From Polyangium fumosum (GTDB lineage Bacteria > Myxococcota_A > Polyangia > Polyangiales > Polyangiaceae), in assembly GCF_005144585.1 (NCBI RefSeq), contig NZ_SSMQ01000028.1, positions 79,080 to 143,079 on the forward strand: a stretch of 64,000 bases of DNA. The letters run 5' to 3'. The stretch's first letter is position 1. Each line of letters starts with the position of its first letter. The position numbers and the translations under genes are program-made. This document shows positions 42,725 to 52,715 of the stretch, in pieces. The notes under the pieces are model-generated. The model was not told the origin of the DNA. It worked only from the letters and a program-made list of their open reading frames with translations, and made no database searches.

Positions 42725-44776
42725 TCAGGTGTTGATCTTGACCATCGGGCCGCCCTTGATGATCACGTCGCCGCCCGAGGACGTCACGCTCACGACGCCG
42801 GAGCCTGCGACTTCGATCGTCGTTGCGGTGATCGTCACCTTGTTGCCTTCGAGCGTGATGCTTGCGCCGCCGGGGGTGCCCAGCGTGATCTTGTCGTGCT
42901 CCATCACGTGCGCGGTCGTTGCGCCGCCGCCGCCTTCGCCGGGGGGCGCGATTTGCACCGAGTGTGTCCCGCCGACCATCGTCGAGTCGATCCCGCCGAC
43001 TTGCGTCGAGCGGTTCACGCCGACCACGACGCTGCGGTTCACGCCGGTCACCTCGCGCTCGCTTGCTTGCACCGTCTTCATCAGGTTCTTGCCGATGGTG
43101 ACGGTCTCGTTTGCCTTGACTGTCTTTGTCCGATCGTTGCCGATCGTCACGTTCTCGTCGCGCTGGATGACCTTCGTCCGATCGTTGCCGACGGTCGTGT
43201 TTTCGTCGCGCTTGACCAGCTTGTTGTAGTCGCGTTCGGCCTGGAAGCGGACGAGCTCCTTGCCGAGCGCGTCTTCGAACATCATCTCGTTGTAGCCGCC
43301 GCTCCCGCCTGTCGAGTTCGAGCGCAGACCGCTCTGCGTCTTGTTGTCCGGCAGCTTCCACGGCACCTTTTGCAGGTTCGTGAACACGCGGCCTACGATC
43401 ACGGGCCGGTCGGGATCACCGCCGAGGAAGTCGACGAGCACTTCTTGGCCGATGCGCGGCAGGTTCATCCCGCCGTAGCCTGCGCCGCCCCAGGGCTGGC
43501 TCACGGGGATCCAGCAGGAGCTGTTGTCGTCCATCTTGGACTCGCGATCCCAGTGGAAGTGCACGCGCACGCGGCCGAACTCGTCGCAGTGGATCTCCTC
43601 GCCGGCGGGGCCGACGACGGTCGCGCTCTCCACGCCGTTCACCTTCGGCCGCTGCATCACGGCCTTCGGGCGGTGCGGGTACTTCGTGCTCTTTGCTTCG
43701 CAATGGTGCGACCACTCGCCTGTCGACGTGCCTGCCATGTGCGACGCGACGACGAGCAGCTTCTTGTCGGACGCGAGGTCTGCGCGCGGGTGATCGAGGA
43801 AGCTCGTCACCACGCCGGGCGCGAGGTCGATGACGTTCGTCGAGAACGAGATCGCCGTGCCGCTGCCGCGCTTTGCTTCGAGGCGCTTCTGCGCGAGCTT
43901 TGCGCCCTCGGCCTCGTCCGTGCGGGCCTTGCCTTTGTCGTCGGCGCTCGGCGTGTCGTCGCCCTTCTCTGCGCCGAAGAGGAACGCGCCGGGCGTGTAG
44001 TGGAAGCGCTCGAGCTTGTCTTCGAGCGGGATCTCGGCGCCGGAGGCTGTGGCTGCGAGGTTGTACGAGGGCGGCCGGCGGTAATCGACGTCGCGCATCG
44101 TGTACTTGCCGGGCCGCACCTTGCGCGCCATGCGCACCACGGTCACGTGCTCGCGGTCGGCGGCCGTGGGGTTGTCCCGGAACGCGATGGACTTGCGCGG
44201 CGCGTTCGACTGCGGCGCGTCCGAGAGCACGAGCTTCGAGCCTTCTTCGGACGGCTCGAAGTAGAAGCTGATCCCTGCGTCCTCCAGCATGCGGCAGATG
44301 AACGCGTAGTCGGTCTCCGCGTACTGCACGCGGTACTTGCGCTTCTTGTAGGCGCCTTTGTCGATCTTGAGGACGGGCTCGATGCCCCACTCGGAGAGCA
44401 TCTTCACGACGACGTCCGGCTCCGAGAGCTGCTGGAACATGCGGTGGTTCCGGCGCTGCGTCGCGAGCCAGAGCGTGGGCACGATCGACACGTTGTACGA
44501 CGACAGGCCCGTCTCCTCGGCGCCGAGCTGCTCGAGCTCGTTGCAGATGCCGGTCCAGACCCGCGGGGCTGCGCCTTCGCCGTGCCCGCCGTGCATCACG
44601 AAGCGCGCGGGCTGGCCGACGATGGCCTCGAAATCGACGTTGGGGTTGTCGCTGAGGGCGACGAGGCGCACCTCGAAGAGCTGCGAGATCTTCTCGCTCA
44701 CCGAGAACTCGCGCACATCGAAGCCGTCGCCCGACGCGAGCTCGACCGAGAGGTTATGGGTTTTTGAGGCGCTCAT
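42725..44776 (-). CDS. vgrG: VgrG spike protein (full length)
   Basis: 683 aa, a VgrG of the type VI secretion spike family. Gp27-like base (about 5-330), gp5-like OB fold (about 380-480; DEFGRVRVHFHWD, SCWIPVSQPWGGAGYGG, GDPDRPVIVGRV), then a C-terminal beta-helix with GNDRTK-type repeats (VGNDRTKVIQRDENVTIGND) forming the needle. No extra effector domain at the C-terminus, which ends in short strands. The ATG at 44776 is used over 44857 since AGGACGACGAG immediately precedes it. It diverges from the second VgrG gene across about 140 bp and converges on the kinase gene. Confidence 0.95.
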   Translation of the reverse strand: MSASKTHNLSVELASGDGFDVREFSVSEKISQLFEVRLVALSDNPNVDFEAIVGQPARFVMHGGHGEGAAPRVWTGICNELEQLGAEETGLSSYNVSIVPTLWLATQRRNHRMFQQLSEPDVVVKMLSEWGIEPVLKIDKGAYKKRKYRVQYAETDYAFICRMLEDAGISFYFEPSEEGSKLVLSDAPQSNAPRKSIAFRDNPTAADREHVTVVRMARKVRPGKYTMRDVDYRRPPSYNLAATASGAEIPLEDKLERFHYTPGAFLFGAEKGDDTPSADDKGKARTDEAEGAKLAQKRLEAKRGSGTAISFSTNVIDLAPGVVTSFLDHPRADLASDKKLLVVASHMAGTSTGEWSHHCEAKSTKYPHRPKAVMQRPKVNGVESATVVGPAGEEIHCDEFGRVRVHFHWDRESKMDDNSSCWIPVSQPWGGAGYGGMNLPRIGQEVLVDFLGGDPDRPVIVGRVFTNLQKVPWKLPDNKTQSGLRSNSTGGSGGYNEMMFEDALGKELVRFQAERDYNKLVKRDENTTVGNDRTKVIQRDENVTIGNDRTKTVKANETVTIGKNLMKTVQASEREVTGVNRSVVVGVNRSTQVGGIDSTMVGGTHSVQIAPPGEGGGGATTAHVMEHDKITLGTPGGASITLEGNKVTITATTIEVAGSGVVSVTSSGGDVIIKGGPMVKINT

Positions 44777-44915
44777 CTCGTCGTCCTGCGCGAAAGGCCC
44801 CGGGATCGGGGCTGCACGAGAGGCTAACACGACTGCCGCGCCGTCGGGGAGAGACATCTGAAAGCCCCACCGTTCTTGTCTTGACGGTCACCCCGCCATT
44901 TGGTGTGCTCTCCCC

Positions 44916-46388
44916 ATGCCCGACGACCTCGTCCACCTCCGGATCGAGTCCGATGATTTCCCCTGCGACGATTTGCAGGTTTTCGAGCTTTCGGGCCGCG
45001 AATCGCTCGGAAAGCTCTTCGCCCTCTCCATCGGCGTTGTCAGCACGAAGCCTCCGGGCCTCGACCTCGCCCTCGTCGAGGGCGCGATGGCGACGCTCGT
45101 ATTTGAAACACAGGGCCAGGACGTACGACGCATCCACGGCATGATCGCCGAGATCCGCGACCGTATCGACACCGAGCCCGACACCCGTTCGTACTACTTC
45201 CAGCTCGTCCCGCGCGCCCATCGCCTCTCGCTCGTGCGCACGCAGGAGATCTTCATGGAGCTCTCGGTCCCCGAGATCATCCAGAAGAAACTCGAGCTCG
45301 TGGGGCTCGGCGCGGACGACGTGGAGATGCGGCTCACCGCGACGTACCCGAAGCGCGAGTTCGTCGTGCAGTACAAGGAGACCGACCTCGCGTTCGTCTC
45401 GCGCCTCGCCGAGCACGAGGGCATCACGTTTTTCTTCGAGCACGAGGGCGACCGCGACAAGATCGTCTTCACGGACGACAACCAGGGTTTTCCCGTGGCG
45501 CCGGGGCACGAGCACGCGGCGTTCCGGGCGCGCGGCGAGCGCCGCGACATCTTCCACATCGAGGCGACGACCCGCCTCGTGCCGCGGGCCCACGTGGTGC
45601 ACGATTACAACTATCGTATACCGCTCGTCGATCCCACGGGCAGCGCCGACGCGCCGTCCGGGCTCGGCGGCGGCCTCGTCGAGTACGGCACGCATTGCAA
45701 GACGCCGGTGGAGGCCTTGCGGTTCGCGAAGATCCGCGCCGAGCAGACCGAGGCGACGCACCGCGTCTTTGGCCTGGAGAGTGATCTCGGCTGGGTCCGC
45801 GCGGGCGGCCGCTTCACGCTCGAAGGGCACCCCAAGCTCGGCGACGCGAGCTTCCTCGTTACGGAAATCGAGCACGCGGCGCGCCAGCCGGTGGCCCTCT
45901 TCGGCGGCAAGCAAGAGGTCCCGTACACGAACACCTTCCGCGCCATCGAGGGGACCGTTCCGTTCCGGCCCGCGCGCGTCACGCCGAAGCCCCAAATTCA
46001 CGGCGTTGTCAATGGAGTTATCGCGCATGAGATGGAAGGCACCGAGAGCCTCTTTGCGCGCCTCGATGACGAGGGTCGTTACCTCGTCCGGATGATGTTC
46101 GATACGTCGCAATCGGGAGAGCGACAATTCGTCTCTCGCCGTATTCGTATGGCCCAGCCGCATTCCGGCCAGAACTACGGGCACCATCACCCCTTGAAGC
46201 CTGGGACCGAGGTCCTCATCGGCTTCATCGACGGGGATCCGGACCGGCCCATCATCTTGCATACCGTCCCGAACCCGATCACGCCCTCGCCTGTTGCGGC
46301 GAATTGCGCTCCGGCACACCGCATCAAGACGGCGACGGGCATTCTGATCGAGATGAAGGATGCGTTCATCGTGAGCGGCGGCGGATGA
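44916..46388 (+). CDS. VgrG-like protein lacking the beta-helix needle
   Basis: 490 aa. It has the gp27-like base (YYFQLVPRAHRLSLVRTQEI, FVVQYKETDLAFVSRLAEHEGI) and the OB fold (DDEGRYLVRMMFD, PHSGQNYGHHHPLKPGTEV, GDPDRPIILHTVPN) but stops soon after, about 190 aa shorter than the neighbouring VgrG, without GND-type needle repeats. The stop overlaps the start of the COMM-like gene (ATGA). The missing needle may be supplied by the separate spike-like protein at 47068. It heads a rightward operon to 54333. Confidence 0.9.
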   Translation: MPDDLVHLRIESDDFPCDDLQVFELSGRESLGKLFALSIGVVSTKPPGLDLALVEGAMATLVFETQGQDVRRIHGMIAEIRDRIDTEPDTRSYYFQLVPRAHRLSLVRTQEIFMELSVPEIIQKKLELVGLGADDVEMRLTATYPKREFVVQYKETDLAFVSRLAEHEGITFFFEHEGDRDKIVFTDDNQGFPVAPGHEHAAFRARGERRDIFHIEATTRLVPRAHVVHDYNYRIPLVDPTGSADAPSGLGGGLVEYGTHCKTPVEALRFAKIRAEQTEATHRVFGLESDLGWVRAGGRFTLEGHPKLGDASFLVTEIEHAARQPVALFGGKQEVPYTNTFRAIEGTVPFRPARVTPKPQIHGVVNGVIAHEMEGTESLFARLDDEGRYLVRMMFDTSQSGERQFVSRRIRMAQPHSGQNYGHHHPLKPGTEVLIGFIDGDPDRPIILHTVPNPITPSPVAANCAPAHRIKTATGILIEMKDAFIVSGGG

Positions 46389-46996
46389 CGGTCCCCTTGT
46401 TTTGCCTCGGCGGCAAGCCTGCGCCGGAGGCGATCGTGGACGATCTCAAGACCCTCGCGCGGCTGCCCGAGCGGGCCCGCGCGCGATTTTGGGATGCGCT
46501 CGGCCCGGCGTTGCCCGATCCTTTGCCTGCCTCGGTCGAGGCCACGCTCGATACCTTCGCGCGCGCCTTCGAGGCCCCGCCGGACGATCTCGCGCGCGCG
46601 CTCAAGGCCTCGCGTTTCCTCGTCCGCGAGGCGTGCGCGCGCGGCCTCGAGCGCGGGCGATTCGAAGAGGACGTGGTGCGCCTCGCGGGCGGCGCGCTCT
46701 CGCCGGAGGCCGCGGTGATCGCGCCGATCTTGCTCTCGCGGTATGACGCGGTGCGCGCGAGCCTGGGGGCAGCCGCCTACCGGGATACGCTCACTGATCA
46801 CGGCGTGGTCCTCGAATCGATCGAATGGCGGCTCGACGCGGTCCTTGCTTCGAGCCGCGGCGATGCGGGGGCCGCGAAGATCGCGGTCCTCACGCTCGGC
46901 TACCGCGACGGGGATCAAAAAGATCGCATCACGCTGCATCTTTCGCCCGAGAAGCTCGAAGAGCTCCGGCGCGCGTGCGAGCGCATGTCGAGCTGA
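46385..46996 (+). CDS. COMM-domain-like protein
   Basis: 203 aa. The N-terminal 130 residues are predicted helical. Residues about 141-201 resemble the COMM domain of eukaryotic COMMD proteins: VVLESIEWRLDAVLASS with the conserved Trp-Arg, a strand pair (AKIAVLTLGYRD, DRITLHLSPEK) and a final helix LEELRRACERM. COMMD proteins form heteromeric rings in eukaryotes. The gene overlaps the short VgrG by 4 bp, so it is translationally coupled; a chaperone or adaptor for VgrG loading is my inference. The COMM assignment rests on pattern reading and needs profile confirmation. Confidence 0.65.
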   Translation: MTVPLFCLGGKPAPEAIVDDLKTLARLPERARARFWDALGPALPDPLPASVEATLDTFARAFEAPPDDLARALKASRFLVREACARGLERGRFEEDVVRLAGGALSPEAAVIAPILLSRYDAVRASLGAAAYRDTLTDHGVVLESIEWRLDAVLASSRGDAGAAKIAVLTLGYRDGDQKDRITLHLSPEKLEELRRACERMSS

Positions 46997-47067
46997 ACGT
47001 TCGACTTCATAGCTTTACAGCTCTACGCGCGCTCTGTTAGCGTTTCCTCCGCAGGAGGCGCGAGCAC

Positions 47068-48585
47068 ATGGCGGACGAGGTTTCGGCGGCGGGCAAGTAT
47101 CTTCTGATTTCGGTGCCCGATTTCGCGACCGATCCGGTCGGGCAGCCGGCCAGCATGGTGCCTGAGGACCCGGCGGACAAAGAATCAGAGCTGATTCCCG
47201 CCGGCGATCGCCGGGGCCAGACGATGAGCTCGTTCCTGCGGCTCGGCGCCTTCCACGAGCAACCGGAGAAAGATCCGGCGGCGAAACGCGCGAACGAGCT
47301 TGCGCGGGTGGCGCTCGCCGTGTCGGCGAGCCAGGGCGGCCCCTTCACGTTGCCGGATGGGACCGAGGTCGTTACGAGCAACGCCGGCGTCGGGACCTAC
47401 GAGGTCACGGATGACGACGGCAACGTCGTGTCCACCGAGGATCGGGGCGTTTTCCTCGACGATCAGCGCGTCGGCGACCCGCCGAGGGGACCGGACGACC
47501 GCGACAATCAATCGCGCCACAAGGCCGACCGCATGGAGCAGAGCAAGGCGCTGCTCACGCGCGGCGGCTGGTGGGATCATACCGACGGCAATCGCATCAC
47601 CACGACCTACGGCGACAAGGTCGAGGTCATCCGCGGCAACTACAAGATGGTCGTCATGAGCCGCCAGGACGACCCCGAGGGCGCGGGTGGCTGGGATCTC
47701 TCGGGCGGCCACGTCCAGGACCTCGGCCCCGCCTCGATGCCCGGCGCGAGCGTGCGCGTGGAGTTCCGGCCCGGCATGTTCGGGCAACGCGGCACCTGGC
47801 ACCTCGAAAACACCACGAACAATTTCAACCAGACCAGCGATTACGCCGGCGACTTCTACGAGCACTGGTACGGAAACCACAAGGAGTGCGTCGTGGGGTC
47901 CGAGAACCCCGTGGAATGGCACGAGACGCTCGAAAAACCCTACGGCAACCCCGCGATCGTGGAGCGGACCTGGGCGAGCAAGATCGAGAGCTACACGGGC
48001 AGCTCGGCCAAGCGGGTCCCCTCGATCACCGAGGAGACGTACGCGGACACGACGAGCTCGCTGACGGACGTCGCGGGCAACATCAGCGAGAGCACGTATT
48101 GCGACGCCATCATCACCTCCAAGACCGGCAAAATCGACCGTCCCGTGCCGGCCATGCACGAGGAGACGTACGCGGTGGCGTCGAACAGCATCACGAACAT
48201 CGTCACTTCGAACGCGATGACGAATGTCGGCGCGCAGATGGAGACCACGATCGCGGGTGCGCTCGGCAGCGTCACGGTCGTCGGGGCACAAGCCGACATC
48301 ACCATCGCCGGGGCGCAGGAAGAACTCCTGATCAGCGCGCACCACGGGAGCCTCGAGCTCTCGCTGCACAACACCGATATCTTCCTCGGCACCAAGCTCA
48401 CGTTCCAGATCGGCCCGGAGTGGGAATACAAATATCCTGATACGAAGACGCTCAAGCTCAAGGGCCTGACGACGGCGCTCGACAACCTCGTGACGACGGT
48501 GAAGACCGTCCACGCGGCGATCAAGCTGACGCACATGGCGCTGACGCACCAGTACATCGGCGCGGCGATCTTCTTCGGGATGTAG
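47068..48585 (+). CDS. VgrG-associated spike-like protein with beta-helix region
   Basis: 505 aa, no signal peptide. The N-terminal 150 residues are unrecognised. The centre (GGWWDHTDGNRITTTYGDKVEVIRG style) and residues about 310-450 are regular short strands (TTSSLTDVAGNISEST, NSITNIVTSNAMTNVGAQ, TVVGAQADITIAGAQEE), resembling VgrG/gp5 needle repeats. The C-terminus is helical. It lies 71 bp after the COMM-like gene and 10 bp before the DUF2169-pentapeptide gene, so it is likely to be the needle part of a two-gene VgrG. Unknown alternatives include an effector scaffold. Confidence 0.7.
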   Translation: MADEVSAAGKYLLISVPDFATDPVGQPASMVPEDPADKESELIPAGDRRGQTMSSFLRLGAFHEQPEKDPAAKRANELARVALAVSASQGGPFTLPDGTEVVTSNAGVGTYEVTDDDGNVVSTEDRGVFLDDQRVGDPPRGPDDRDNQSRHKADRMEQSKALLTRGGWWDHTDGNRITTTYGDKVEVIRGNYKMVVMSRQDDPEGAGGWDLSGGHVQDLGPASMPGASVRVEFRPGMFGQRGTWHLENTTNNFNQTSDYAGDFYEHWYGNHKECVVGSENPVEWHETLEKPYGNPAIVERTWASKIESYTGSSAKRVPSITEETYADTTSSLTDVAGNISESTYCDAIITSKTGKIDRPVPAMHEETYAVASNSITNIVTSNAMTNVGAQMETTIAGALGSVTVVGAQADITIAGAQEELLISAHHGSLELSLHNTDIFLGTKLTFQIGPEWEYKYPDTKTLKLKGLTTALDNLVTTVKTVHAAIKLTHMALTHQYIGAAIFFGM

Positions 48586-48595
48586 GCGCCTGCGC

Positions 48596-51028
48596 ATGCT
48601 CCGGAAAAACCTCACCCCCTTCCTCGTCGGGACGAAGCTCACCTCGCGGCGCCCGCCGCAGCCGGAGATGACCGTCGTCGTCCGCGCGACGTATGCCGTG
48701 GGGCCCGGCGGCGCGCTCACGGTCGTCGAGGAGACGATCGATCAGCGGTTTCTCTCGGGCGAAACGTTCGTCGACGGGGACGACGACCGCACGGGGGAAT
48801 CCCTCTTCGCCAGCGACTTCGCTGATTTCAAGCTGAACGCCGAGGTCTTCTTCAAGGGCCATTGCCACGCCGCCGGCGGCGTCCCGCTCACCGAATGCCT
48901 CGTCAGGTTCGCCGTCGGCGCCTGGTCGAAGACGTTGCGCGTCGTCGGGCGGCGCGCCTGGTCCGACAAACTCCCCGGCGCCGTCCCCTCGGCCCCGCTC
49001 GGCTTCACCAAGATGCCGCTCACCTGGGCGAACGCATTCGGCGGCCCTGGTTTTCCGGACAACCCCGTCGGCAAGGGGCTCGGCGACGAGCTGCCGAGTG
49101 TCGAATACCCCGATGTGCCGGTCCGGAACCGCGGGGATCGCCCGATTCCGGCAGGGTTCGGCCCCGTCAGCCCCTTCTGGCCCACCCGCGCGGGCAAGCT
49201 CGGCAAGGACTACGGAAAAACCTGGCAGGACAAACGATCGCCGTTTTACGCAGAGGATTTCGACTGGACGCACTTCCACGCCGCGCCCCCGGATCAGCAG
49301 CTCCCCGGGTATCTGCGCGGCGATGAGGAACTCCTCTTCCAGAACCTCTCCGCCACGGAGCCCACGCTGCGCACGCGCCTGCCCGGCACGCGTGTCCGCG
49401 CCTTCGTGCACGACGACGCCGGCCGCTTCCGCGAGGTGCCGATGTCGCTCGATACCTTGCTCGCCGACCTCGATCGCAACGTCCTCGAATTGACGTTCCG
49501 CGGCGTCGTCGAGGTACGCGAGCACGATTTCGAGGACATCCGCACGATGCTCGTCGTCCAGGAGCAGTTCGGCACGAAACCTCTGCCCGAGGCCCATTAC
49601 CGGGACATCCTCCTCGCCTTCGAGAAGGACCCGGTCGGGCTCGCCGCGGCCATGCCGCCCGATTTCGCCGACGTCATCGCCCGCGCGGAGGCCGAGCGGC
49701 GCGGCGAGTTGCCCCCCTTGCGCGCGGACCTCGACCCCGTCTCGGCGAAGCTCGATCAGAAACTCGGCGCGTTCGGCGCGGGCATGGTCGCGGAGGTCGG
49801 CAAGAGCATCGCGGGGGCGCGCGAGAAGACCAAGGAGCACCGCGATATCGAGCCCGAGCTCGCGAAGGCCGCGCAATCGCTCGACGACGCGCCGCCCTCC
49901 ATGACGATCCGGAAGCCCGGCGTCCTGCCGCCGCTCGGCTTGCGCAAGAGCATGCGCGGCATGCTCGAGGAGGCCACGCGCATCCGGAAGAGCCTTTCGG
50001 ACAAGGAGATCTCCGCGGACGAACGCGCGAAGATCGAAAAGAAGATCGTCGAGCTCGAGGCCGTCCCGCACGACCCCCGCTGGAAGGAGATGGATCCCGC
50101 CTACAGCCCGCCCACGGGCCCCGTCTCGACGGACGAACCCGGGCCGGGGCGTGATCTCTCCGAGCAGGACCTCACGGGACGCGATCTGCGGGGCCTCGAT
50201 TTGCGCGGCGCGAACCTCGAAGGCGCGATCCTCACGCGCGCCGACCTCTCCGGCGCGGATCTCTCGGGCGCGAACCTGCGCGACGCCGTGCTCTTCAAGA
50301 CGAACCTCGAAGGCGCGCGCCTCGTCTCGGCGGATCTCCGGCGCGCGAACCTCGCGCGTGTCCGCGCCAAGCATGCCGATTTCACCCGCGCGTTCCTGGA
50401 AACGGCCTTTTTCGAGGACGGGGACCTCGAAGGCGCCACGCTCGCGCACGCGAGCGGCCCCTATGTTGTGTTCACCCGGACGAACCTCGTGGCCGCCCGC
50501 GCCGAAGGGGCCGATTTCGAGCGCGCCGATTTCACCGAGGCGATCCTCGACGGCGCCTCCTTCGAGCGCGCCTCGCTCGTCTCCGCGCTCCTGTCGCGTG
50601 TTCGCGGCCGGAAGGCGCGGCTCACCGGCGCGCGCATCGGAGGCGCGAGTTTCCACGACGCGCACCTCGTGCTCGCTTCGCTCGCGGACACCTCCGGCGA
50701 GAAGGTCCTCCTCGAAGGCGCGAACCTCGAAGACGCCGACCTCTCCCACGCCGATCTCCCTGGCTCCCATTTCACCCGCGTCTCCGCCACTGCGGCCTCG
50801 TTCGTCCGGGCGAACCTCCCGGGGAGCCGGTTCTACAAGGCGAAATTCGACGGTGTGGACGCGACACAGGCCAATTTCTTCCAGGCTGATTTTTCGAGGG
50901 CGCTCGTGAGCCGAACGAAGTTCGTGAAGGCAAACCTCTACGAGTCGAATTTCACCGCCGCGCAAGGCAAGGACGCCGATTTCAACGGCGCGAACTTGAA
51001 ACAATCCACCCTGGAGCGTGGCGCGTGA
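48596..51028 (+). CDS. DUF2169 protein fused to pentapeptide repeats
   Basis: 810 aa. DUF2169 domain (about 1-330; LVGTKLTSRRPPQPEMTVVV and HFHAAPPDQQ), a helical spacer (about 340-510) and about 50 pentapeptide repeats A(N/D)LxG (about 520-810) building a right-handed beta-helix. Known DUF2169 proteins act as loading adaptors for PAAR-like DUF4150 effectors, and such a gene lies four places downstream. The stop overlaps the next gene's GTG start (GTGA). Confidence 0.9.
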   Translation: MLRKNLTPFLVGTKLTSRRPPQPEMTVVVRATYAVGPGGALTVVEETIDQRFLSGETFVDGDDDRTGESLFASDFADFKLNAEVFFKGHCHAAGGVPLTECLVRFAVGAWSKTLRVVGRRAWSDKLPGAVPSAPLGFTKMPLTWANAFGGPGFPDNPVGKGLGDELPSVEYPDVPVRNRGDRPIPAGFGPVSPFWPTRAGKLGKDYGKTWQDKRSPFYAEDFDWTHFHAAPPDQQLPGYLRGDEELLFQNLSATEPTLRTRLPGTRVRAFVHDDAGRFREVPMSLDTLLADLDRNVLELTFRGVVEVREHDFEDIRTMLVVQEQFGTKPLPEAHYRDILLAFEKDPVGLAAAMPPDFADVIARAEAERRGELPPLRADLDPVSAKLDQKLGAFGAGMVAEVGKSIAGAREKTKEHRDIEPELAKAAQSLDDAPPSMTIRKPGVLPPLGLRKSMRGMLEEATRIRKSLSDKEISADERAKIEKKIVELEAVPHDPRWKEMDPAYSPPTGPVSTDEPGPGRDLSEQDLTGRDLRGLDLRGANLEGAILTRADLSGADLSGANLRDAVLFKTNLEGARLVSADLRRANLARVRAKHADFTRAFLETAFFEDGDLEGATLAHASGPYVVFTRTNLVAARAEGADFERADFTEAILDGASFERASLVSALLSRVRGRKARLTGARIGGASFHDAHLVLASLADTSGEKVLLEGANLEDADLSHADLPGSHFTRVSATAASFVRANLPGSRFYKAKFDGVDATQANFFQADFSRALVSRTKFVKANLYESNFTAAQGKDADFNGANLKQSTLERGA

Positions 51029-52704
51029 GCCCGGCCGAGCTCGCCGCGCGCCTCCGATCGGGCGAGGGCTTCGAGGGCAAGACCCTCGACGGCGTGGATC
51101 TCCGCGGCCAGGACCTCGGCGCCGCGAAACTCGCGAAGGCCAAGCTCCGGGGCGTGCGGCTCGACGGCGCTTCCTTGCGCGGCGCGAACCTCGAAGAGGC
51201 CGAGGTCATCGACACCTCGCTCGAAAGCGCGAACCTCGAAGGCGCGCTCCTCAGAGACGCAAAATTCCTACGCGTGAGCTTCGCGGGCGCGAGCCTCGCC
51301 ATGGCCGATCTGCGCCGCGCCGTCCTGCCGCGGGCGAACCTCACGCGGGCGCGGCTCTGGAAGACGGACTTCTCGGAGGCCGTGCTCGAAGGCGCGAACC
51401 TCGCGGGCGCGGATCTCGAGGGCGCCGCCTTCCACCGCACGGTGTTGCTCGGGGCAAACCTCACGGACGCGAACCTCCACGGCGTTCGCATGACGGAGAC
51501 CGTCCTCGCGCGCGCGCGGCTCGTCCGGGCAAACCTCGACGGCGCGACGCTCGACGTGGTGCTCTTCCACGACGCCGATCTGCGGGGCGCGACGTTGCCC
51601 AAGGTCCTCGGCAAATGCCAGCTCGACCGGGCGATCCTGAGCAAGCTCGATCGGAGTCGCGAGGATGGAACCGTGCTCCCGGCCGAGGCGGGCGAGGCCG
51701 ATCGCGCGGATCTCACGGGCAAAGACCTCTTCTTCGCCTCGCTGCGGGGCATCTGCTTGCGCGACGCGCGCCTCGCGGGGGCGAACCTCGAAATGGCGGA
51801 CATGTCGGGCGGCGATCTCACGGGCGCGGATCTCACCGGCGCGAATTTGAAGCGCGCGATCCTCCCGGGCGCCAAGCTCGGCCTCGTCAACCTCGCGGGG
51901 CAAGACCTCGAAATGACGACGCTCACCGACGCCGACCTCTCGGGCGCGAGCCTCGAAGGCGCGCGGCTCGTGATGACCCAGCTCGATCGGGCGGTCCTCG
52001 CGGGGACGGTCCTCTCGCACGCATTCTTGTGGGGCGCGAGCGTCCGCGGGGCGAGCCTCGAAGGCGCGAAGCTCGAGCGGACCACGTTCAAGACCGTGGA
52101 TTTCGGCGAGATGGACCTCCGGAACCTGCGCCTCGCCGGCCTCTCCATGCACCGCTGCTCGTTTCTCAAATCGAACCTCCGCGGCATGAACCTCGCCGGC
52201 TGCGATTTCACGCACGCCGATTTCACGGACGCGGATCTGACGGGCGCGAAGCTCACGAACGCCACGGCCACGCAGGCCTGTTTTGCGCGCACGCGGCTCG
52301 AAACGGCCGACCTCACGGGGTTGCAAGCCAAGGGCGCGTTTTTCGGGGACGCTGCGGCCGCGGGAGCGCGTTTTACCGGCGGGCGGCTCCGGCACGCGAC
52401 GTTCACCGGCGCGGAGGCGGGCTTCGCCCATTTCGGCGGCGCAGATCTGCGCGAGACGCTCTGGGTGCGCTCGAAGGCGAAAGGCGCGATCTTCGGCGGG
52501 GCGAAGCTCACCCACGCGGACCTCTCCCACGCCGACGTGCGCGAGGCCGATTTCTCGACGGCGAACCTCTCCCACGCCAACCTGCACAACGTCCGGGATT
52601 CGGGCGCGCTCTTCGTGGGCACGAACGTGCTCGGCGTCCGCCGCACCGATCTCGATAGGCTCGAAGCGGAGGCGTACAGGCCCCCGCCGCGCGAAGGAAC
52701 CTGA
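51025..52704 (+). CDS. Pentapeptide-repeat protein
   Basis: 559 aa, nearly all pentapeptide repeats (LDGVDLRGQDLG, ANLEEAEV, ANLTDANLHGV), a long quadrilateral beta-helix with one break (about 195-225; KLDRSREDGTVLPAEAGEADR). It lacks a DUF2169 domain. It overlaps the preceding gene by 4 bp and precedes DUF3540 by 11 bp. A structural or docking role in the spike or carrier complex is inferred. Start is GTG. Confidence 0.88.
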   Translation: MSPAELAARLRSGEGFEGKTLDGVDLRGQDLGAAKLAKAKLRGVRLDGASLRGANLEEAEVIDTSLESANLEGALLRDAKFLRVSFAGASLAMADLRRAVLPRANLTRARLWKTDFSEAVLEGANLAGADLEGAAFHRTVLLGANLTDANLHGVRMTETVLARARLVRANLDGATLDVVLFHDADLRGATLPKVLGKCQLDRAILSKLDRSREDGTVLPAEAGEADRADLTGKDLFFASLRGICLRDARLAGANLEMADMSGGDLTGADLTGANLKRAILPGAKLGLVNLAGQDLEMTTLTDADLSGASLEGARLVMTQLDRAVLAGTVLSHAFLWGASVRGASLEGAKLERTTFKTVDFGEMDLRNLRLAGLSMHRCSFLKSNLRGMNLAGCDFTHADFTDADLTGAKLTNATATQACFARTRLETADLTGLQAKGAFFGDAAAAGARFTGGRLRHATFTGAEAGFAHFGGADLRETLWVRSKAKGAIFGGAKLTHADLSHADVREADFSTANLSHANLHNVRDSGALFVGTNVLGVRRTDLDRLEAEAYRPPPREGT

Positions 52705-52715
52705 AGGAGACCCCG

